From an uncultured beta proteobacterium (GTDB lineage Bacteria; Pseudomonadota; Gammaproteobacteria; Burkholderiales; Rhodocyclaceae), in contig CAIYYE010000138.1 of NCBI GenBank assembly GCA_903930395.1, positions 1 through 10,559 of the forward strand: a stretch of 10,559 nucleotides of DNA, in the 5' to 3' direction. Shown here in pieces: positions 6,912 through 10,559 of the stretch. Positions within the stretch are counted from its first letter, which is position 1. Each line of letters opens with the position of its first letter. The translations under genes and the position numbers were made by a program. Under the pieces are notes generated by a model. That model was not told where the DNA came from and searched no databases. It saw nothing but the letters and a program-made list of their open reading frames with translations.

Positions 6912-7529
6912 TCAGTACTCGACCGGCAGCGGATCGAGACTGCGCCAGAGATACCAGGTAGCGACGGAACGCCAGGGGCGCCAGCGCTCTCCGAACTCGG
7001 CAAGGGCTCGGCGGGGCTGCTTCTCGCCGGCAAAATAATGCGTGAAGACAGCGCGCTGGAGACCGATGTCGTCGAGAGGAAAGACATCGGGCCGCAACTG
7101 GTGGAAGATCAGGAACATCTCCGCCGTCCACCGCCCAATGCCGCGGACCGCGGTCAATTCGGCAATGACGGCCTCGTCGTCCAGGCGTTTCCAGAGTCTC
7201 GGATCAAGTCGCCCGCTGGCAAAATGCCCGGCCAGATCGCACAGGTATTCAATTTTCCGCCGCGAAAGTCCGCAGCCGACCAGGCCAGGTTCACCCAATT
7301 CGAGCACGCGATCCGGGCAGACTTTGCCGGTCCGGGTAGCGAACCGGCCCCATACCGCGTCAGCGGCCTTGACCGAAATCTGCTGGCCGACAATCGAGCG
7401 GGCCAGCGTGCCGAAGGCATCGCCGCGCGAAACAAGCGACACCCCGGCATAGCGCTCAACCAGTTGGGCCATCGTCGCATCGTGCCGCGACAAATCAGCG
7501 GCAGCCTCTAACCAATAGTCTGGAAACAT
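6912..7529 (-). CDS. DNA-3-methyladenine glycosylase II family protein (short AlkA-like)
   Basis: A helix-hairpin-helix/GPD DNA glycosylase that should remove alkylated purines, such as 3-methyladenine, in base-excision repair. From ATG 7529 it has 205 residues, shorter than E. coli AlkA (282), because it lacks the N-terminal beta domain. The conserved [12 protein letters not shown] is at residues 45-56, the hairpin [18 protein letters not shown] at 125-142, and the catalytic aspartate in [10 protein letters not shown] (Asp153/154, with Asp154 fitting the spacing to Arg159). A nine-residue longer start at 7556 is possible, but the codons before ATG 7529 contain a perfect TATAAT, which suits a promoter better. 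This leaves no room for a leader or a ribosome site. The gene heads the minus-strand block and diverges from the EAL-HDOD gene. Confidence 0.9.
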   Translation of the reverse strand: MFPDYWLEAAADLSRHDATMAQLVERYAGVSLVSRGDAFGTLARSIVGQQISVKAADAVWGRFATRTGKVCPDRVLELGEPGLVGCGLSRRKIEYLCDLAGHFASGRLDPRLWKRLDDEAVIAELTAVRGIGRWTAEMFLIFHQLRPDVFPLDDIGLQRAVFTHYFAGEKQPRRALAEFGERWRPWRSVATWYLWRSLDPLPVEY

Positions 7530-7535
7530 CGGCAA

Positions 7536-7541
7536 ATTATA
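7536..7541 (-). promoter_or_regulatory. Consensus -10 element of the glycosylase gene (leaderless spacing)
   Basis: The minus strand has a perfect TATAAT six bases before ATG 7529, so the usual start of transcription would be the A of the ATG. A -35 is not clear. A 10-bp palindrome, ATGCCGGCAT (7547-7556), lies immediately upstream in the spacer region and could bind a repressor or activator. Confidence 0.5.
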
Positions 7542-7601
7542 CGGCGATGCCGGCATTGACTCGCCAAGGCTGTATATTCATGCGGAATCGTGCAGACGAC
7601 G

Positions 7602-7630
7602 CTGTTCAAGTATGCCAAGTTTGCTAATAT
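7602..7630 (+). promoter_or_regulatory. Possible promoter of the EAL-HDOD gene
   Basis: An extended -10-like TGCTAATAT (7622-7630; the hexamer matches TATAAT in four of six) lies 17 bp after a weak -35, CTGTTC (7602-7607). Transcription would start near 7637, just inside an inverted repeat, ATTGT-CGAAA-ACAAT (7629-7643). A second AT-rich word, TATATT at 7573-7578, has no properly spaced -35. Confidence 0.3.
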
Positions 7631-7657
7631 TGTCGAAAACAATCCTGAGAACAGCCC

Positions 7658-8824
7658 ATGTCCAGCCCGGACTTCATTTTCGTTTATCCGCTACTCGGTG
7701 CCGATGATTCATGGTCTGGCTATCGCGTGGAATTCGCCCCCGGCTTACCCGATCGCGAATCTCTCGCCCGACCGTTCTCGTCCCCCTTGCTGGAAGCATT
7801 CGATCAGCGTCATCCCTGGTTGTTGCCGGCCCTCGACGGCAAATACGATGCTGGCGTTCTGACCGAGCGTTCGGTTACCGTTTTTTCCGCCAGCCCAGGC
7901 TCGCAAGACGCCGATGCGCTGCGTCAGCTTGAAGCCGACCTCCGCCGGAACAAGCGTCAGGTAGCATTGAAAGCCTCTCCCGAGGCCAAGCTCCCCGGCG
8001 CCGGTAGCTGGGATTACCTGCTGATCGGTTCCAGCCATGCTCGCAGCCTGCCGCCCTACACCCTGATCGGCATGGCCAGCCGGACAAAACTGGTGGCCAC
8101 CGATGTGCTCACCCACAACGACCGCAGCTGGATCTTGAGCAATGCCTGCATCCTGTCGACCAGCGAATTTCTGTCGACCCGTTCGGCCCCGAACACCAAG
8201 GCCGACATCACCCGGATGAAGTTGCTCAAATTATTGACCCTGATCGCCGACGATGCCGACACCGGCCTGCTCGACAGCATTTTCCGCGAAGAGCCGAAAC
8301 TCGCCTACAGCCTGATGCGCCTGGTCAATTCAGCCGCTCTCTCACCGGGCAGCCCGATCACCAGTTTCAACCAGGCCATCAACCTGCTCGGCCGTCGGCA
8401 ATTGCAACGCTGGCTGCAGTTGCTGGTCTATTCGGACCCGAACAACGGCCAGCACCCCAATCCGCTACTGCAGAAGGCCGCCGCACGGGGTCGCCTGTTC
8501 GAACTGCTGACCAGGCAGATAGTGCCTGCAGAGAATCTGGCGGACTCGGCTTTCATGGTCGGCACCTTCTCCCTGCTCGACGTATTGCTGGGCATGAGCA
8601 TGCCGGAAATCCTGCGCCAATTGCCGCTTCCCGAGATTGCCCAGAACGCCCTGCTGGAACAAAAAGGTGCACTGGGCGACTTGTTGGCCATCATCACGGC
8701 CGTCGACAAGCATGAACTGGAAGCCGCCTCAGGCCGGCTCATGGCCTTGGGCATCAACGGCGACGACTACTTCGAGGCTCAGCTTGAAGCCTTTGGCTGG
8801 GCGGCCAAAATACACACCACCTGA
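7658..8824 (+). CDS. EAL-HDOD (YuxH-type) signalling protein with degenerate EAL domain
   Basis: A 388-residue soluble protein. The C-terminal HDOD domain (about residues 187-380) is clear: MKLLKLLTLI, EEPKLAYSLMRLVNSAA, ITSFNQAINLLGRRQLQRWL, and FMVGTFSLLDVLLGM, where the HD metal dyad of true HD hydrolases is replaced, as usual for this group. The N-terminal 185 residues align only faintly with an EAL barrel: GYRVEF recalls the GYELLFR start of EAL-HDOD proteins, but the EAL signature and metal ligands are absent, so cyclic-di-GMP hydrolysis is not expected. Relatives act by protein contacts in motility and surface-behaviour control; the role here is unknown. ATG 7658 follows a GAGA stretch nine bases upstream. 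The stop codon abuts that of the convergent hydrolase gene. Confidence 0.87.
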   Translation: MSSPDFIFVYPLLGADDSWSGYRVEFAPGLPDRESLARPFSSPLLEAFDQRHPWLLPALDGKYDAGVLTERSVTVFSASPGSQDADALRQLEADLRRNKRQVALKASPEAKLPGAGSWDYLLIGSSHARSLPPYTLIGMASRTKLVATDVLTHNDRSWILSNACILSTSEFLSTRSAPNTKADITRMKLLKLLTLIADDADTGLLDSIFREEPKLAYSLMRLVNSAALSPGSPITSFNQAINLLGRRQLQRWLQLLVYSDPNNGQHPNPLLQKAAARGRLFELLTRQIVPAENLADSAFMVGTFSLLDVLLGMSMPEILRQLPLPEIAQNALLEQKGALGDLLAIITAVDKHELEAASGRLMALGINGDDYFEAQLEAFGWAAKIHTT

Positions 8825-9469
8825 TCAGCCGTAGCGCCCGCTCAGGAAAGGATTGTATTTTCGCTCTTCTCCGAAGGTCGACATCGGCCCGTGGCCCGGA
8901 ATGAAATCGACCTCATCGCCGAGCGGAAACAGTCGCTCCTTGATCGAACGGATCAGCGTGTCGTGATCCCCGCGCGGAAAATCGGTGCGACCGATGGAGC
9001 CCTGGAACAGCACGTCACCGACCTGGGCCAGATGGCTGGGCGCATGGTAGAAAACGACATGTCCTGGCGTGTGTCCCGGGCAGTGCAGCACATCCAGTTC
9101 AATCTCGCCGAAACTGACCTTGTCGCCATCCTTGAGCCAGCGCGTCGGCTCGAAGCTGCGCACATTGGGAAAGCCGAACATCTTGCTCTGCTGCGGCATC
9201 CCCTCTATCCAGAAGCGGTCTTCCTCATGCGGCCCTTCGATGACCGTAACGCCGGTTTTTTCGGTCAGGGCAGCCACACCGCCGGCATGGTCGATGTGGC
9301 CGTGGGTCACCAGAATCTTGGCGAGAACAAGCTTTTCATCGGTCAGGAAACGCTGGATGCGCTCGACGTCGCCGCCCGGATCGATGACAACGGCCTGGCG
9401 GGTAGTCTCGCACCAGAAAATGGTGCAGTTTTGGTCGAATGGGGTAACCGGTACGATGGCGTAGCGCAT
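8825..9469 (-). CDS. Metallo-beta-lactamase-fold hydrolase, YcbL / glyoxalase II-like
   Basis: A 214-residue cytoplasmic metallo-hydrolase. Metal ligands are seen in THGHIDHAGG (His56, His58, Asp60, His61), HCPGHTPGH (His133), GDVLF (Asp152) and FIPGHGP near residue 195. The sequence GSIGRTDFP after Asp152 is characteristic of the YcbL group of type II glyoxalases, which lack the C-terminal helical substrate domain of GloB. The likely activity is hydrolysis of a glutathione or other thioester, such as S-lactoylglutathione, but this is inferred from family only. ATG 9469 has no good ribosome site. It shares a 120-bp divergent promoter region with the HDOD gene at 9590 and ends directly against the EAL-HDOD gene. 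Confidence 0.93.
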   Translation of the reverse strand: MRYAIVPVTPFDQNCTIFWCETTRQAVVIDPGGDVERIQRFLTDEKLVLAKILVTHGHIDHAGGVAALTEKTGVTVIEGPHEEDRFWIEGMPQQSKMFGFPNVRSFEPTRWLKDGDKVSFGEIELDVLHCPGHTPGHVVFYHAPSHLAQVGDVLFQGSIGRTDFPRGDHDTLIRSIKERLFPLGDEVDFIPGHGPMSTFGEERKYNPFLSGRYG

Positions 9470-9498
9470 GGCAGAAAGTAAATAATGGGATCGACCGG

Positions 9499-9507
9499 AT
9501 TATCGCA
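9499..9507 (-). promoter_or_regulatory. Putative extended -10 promoter of the YcbL-like gene
   Basis: The minus strand reads TGCGATAAT: the TGn extension plus GATAAT, five of six matches to consensus. Transcription would begin near 9492, giving a leader of about 23 bases. The -35 region is all G and C and shows no hexamer. Confidence 0.45.
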
Positions 9508-9518
9508 TGCCGTTCCGC

Positions 9519-9547
9519 TTGCCCGCCGCCGCCCGCCCCCTTAAACT
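9519..9547 (+). promoter_or_regulatory. Possible promoter of the second HDOD gene
   Basis: TTGCCC (9519-9524) and TAAACT (9542-9547) are separated by exactly 17 bp, each matching the sigma-70 consensus in four of six positions. The spacer is a C-rich tract of GCC/GCCC repeats. Transcription would start near 9554, about 36 bases before the ATG. Confidence 0.35.
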
Positions 9548-9589
9548 CCCTGCGGCTAGTTCCTCACTCTTTGCGAAGGCCTGACACCG

Positions 9590-10450
9590 ATGCTCGACCA
9601 CCCCTTACCGGATCTTGATGCCTGGTCTCTGCTCTTCAGCAACAACGGCCTGCCCGTCCTCCGTGTTACCAAGCGGCGCATCGAGGAAATGCGGGCCGAT
9701 CTCGACCGGGTCGACGCCCGCGAACTGGCCCGCCTGATCCTCCAGGACCCGATCATGACCGTCCGCGTCCTGGCCTTTACCCAGGCCATGCGCGGCCGAT
9801 CGCTGCAGCACGACATCACGACCATCGCGAGTTCCGTCGTCATGGCTGGCATCGAACCCTTCTTCAATCATTTTCGCGATTTATTCACGATTGAAGACCA
9901 GCTCAAGGAAGCCGGCCCACAGGCCCTGCTCGGCGTCCTGCAAATCGTTCGCCGGGCCCAGCGGGCAGCCGATTACGCACAGGACTGGGCCATCTGGCGG
10001 CACGATGTGACCATGGAAGAAGTCCGGATCGCTGCGCTCCTGCACGACCTTGCGGAAATTCTCGTCTGGTGCTCCGCCCCCACGCTCGGCCTGGCCATCC
10101 ACGAACAGCAGAAGGTCAACCCGACGATGCGCAGTGCCGATGCCCAGAAACAGACACTGGGCTTCACCTTCCAGGAAATCCAGGCCGAACTCTGTCGCGT
10201 CTGGAATCTGCCGGAACTGCTGCGCGATCTGCTTGACGACGACAACGCCACCAGCCCCCGCGTCCGCAACGTCACGCTGGCCGTTCGCCTGGCCCGTCAC
10301 TCATCCTACAGCTGGGAAGACCCGGCCTTGCCCGACGACTACAAGGATATCGGCGAACTGCTCAACATCACCCCGGAAGCCGTTCGCCAGCGCCTCGGCC
10401 TGTTGCCGATGCCGGCCCGCCAGGCAGACGGCGAGGCGGCGCTGAGTTAG
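9590..10450 (+). CDS. HDOD domain-containing protein, 286 residues
   Basis: A soluble single-domain HDOD protein. HDOD domains are HD-hydrolase relatives, mostly without catalysis, that act in bacterial signalling through protein contacts. After a short N-terminus (LPVLRVTKRRIEEMR) come ARLILQDPIMTVRVLAFTQ (about residues 47-65), the helical middle with FNHFRDLF, and AALLHDLAEILVW with a His152-Asp153 pair retained, unlike the other HDOD protein in this window. The C-terminal part holds helices (LPELLRDLL, NVTLAVRLARH) and ends in a short disordered tail. No output domain is attached and the target cannot be inferred. ATG 9590 follows GAAGG with a spacing of 10 bases. It is divergent from the YcbL-like gene and ends three bases from the stop of the convergent membrane-protein gene. 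Confidence 0.88.
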   Translation: MLDHPLPDLDAWSLLFSNNGLPVLRVTKRRIEEMRADLDRVDARELARLILQDPIMTVRVLAFTQAMRGRSLQHDITTIASSVVMAGIEPFFNHFRDLFTIEDQLKEAGPQALLGVLQIVRRAQRAADYAQDWAIWRHDVTMEEVRIAALLHDLAEILVWCSAPTLGLAIHEQQKVNPTMRSADAQKQTLGFTFQEIQAELCRVWNLPELLRDLLDDDNATSPRVRNVTLAVRLARHSSYSWEDPALPDDYKDIGELLNITPEAVRQRLGLLPMPARQADGEAALS

Positions 10451-10453
10451 CCG

Positions 10454-10559
10454 CTAGCCGCAATAACGCAGATTAGCCCAGTCGAGCAGCAGCTCGGGGC
10501 GCTGGTAAGCCATGAAGATCACGGCCAGCAACAAGACCGCCATGGCAACGCCGACCCCC
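10454..10559 (-). CDS. C-terminal end of a small membrane protein (partial)
   Basis: The minus strand is open from the right edge to a TAG at 10456-10454, giving 34 residues. They contain one strongly hydrophobic stretch (VAMAVLLLAVIFMAY) and end QRPELLLDWANLRYCG. This looks like a membrane anchor with a short tail. The start lies outside the window, so the full length is unknown. Codon choice fits the neighbours and the frame is closed by a stop three bases from the convergent HDOD gene, both of which support a real gene. I do not recognise the family. Confidence 0.6.
   Translation of the reverse strand, partial: GVGVAMAVLLLAVIFMAYQRPELLLDWANLRYCG

Noticed and set aside
6853..7131. In-frame N-terminal extension of accA
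   Set aside because: The extension is the antiphase reading of the glycosylase gene, and the accA N-terminus at 6852 matches the family.
7556..7561. TTGACT as a -35 for the EAL-HDOD gene
   Set aside because: At 16-18 bp downstream there is no -10-like hexamer (the bases are around CATGCG).
7563..7619. Direct repeat GCCAAG at 7563 and 7614, each followed by an AT-rich word
   Set aside because: Only six bases are shared; this can easily occur by chance in 128 bp.

Overview
The window is ordinary chromosomal DNA from a GC-rich betaproteobacterium. I infer a member of the Rhodocyclales (Dechloromonas/Azonexus-like) from the gene order accA-tilS-dapA-bamC-metallo-beta-lactamase, the protein sequences and the codon use; no single sequence proves the genus. 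I found no tRNA, rRNA, IS element, CRISPR array, phage gene or other sign of recent transfer.

Left part (1-2077): the 5' three quarters of rlmD (23S rRNA m5U1939 methyltransferase, minus strand, running off the left edge) is divergent from a 158-residue uncharacterised protein, with both starts fed from a 50-bp gap. Next comes a free-standing unit for a tiny Ala/Pro-rich lipoprotein, with its own extended -10 promoter and a strong intrinsic terminator.

Centre (2078-7529): a block of minus-strand housekeeping genes, transcribed right to left in the order alkA-like DNA glycosylase, accA, tilS, dapA, bamC, YycJ-like metallo-hydrolase. tilS overlaps accA by 32 bp and the hydrolase overlaps bamC by 4 bp. 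Putative internal promoters precede accA and dapA. The genes join base-excision repair, fatty acid synthesis, tRNA-Ile2 decoding, lysine/diaminopimelate synthesis and outer-membrane protein assembly; the grouping is a conserved housekeeping neighbourhood, not one pathway.

Right part (7530-10559): two plus-strand HDOD-domain signalling proteins, the first with a degenerate EAL-like N-terminus, flank a minus-strand YcbL/glyoxalase-II-type hydrolase. A small membrane protein enters from the right edge on the minus strand. Convergent pairs here end with 0 and 3 bp between their stop codons and no terminator.

I see no new multi-gene system. The items most worth a second look are the Ala/Pro lipoprotein (in-frame repeats, C-terminal lysines), the two candidate leaderless genes, the packed divergent promoters, the TilS without its C-terminal domain, and the degenerate EAL-HDOD protein.
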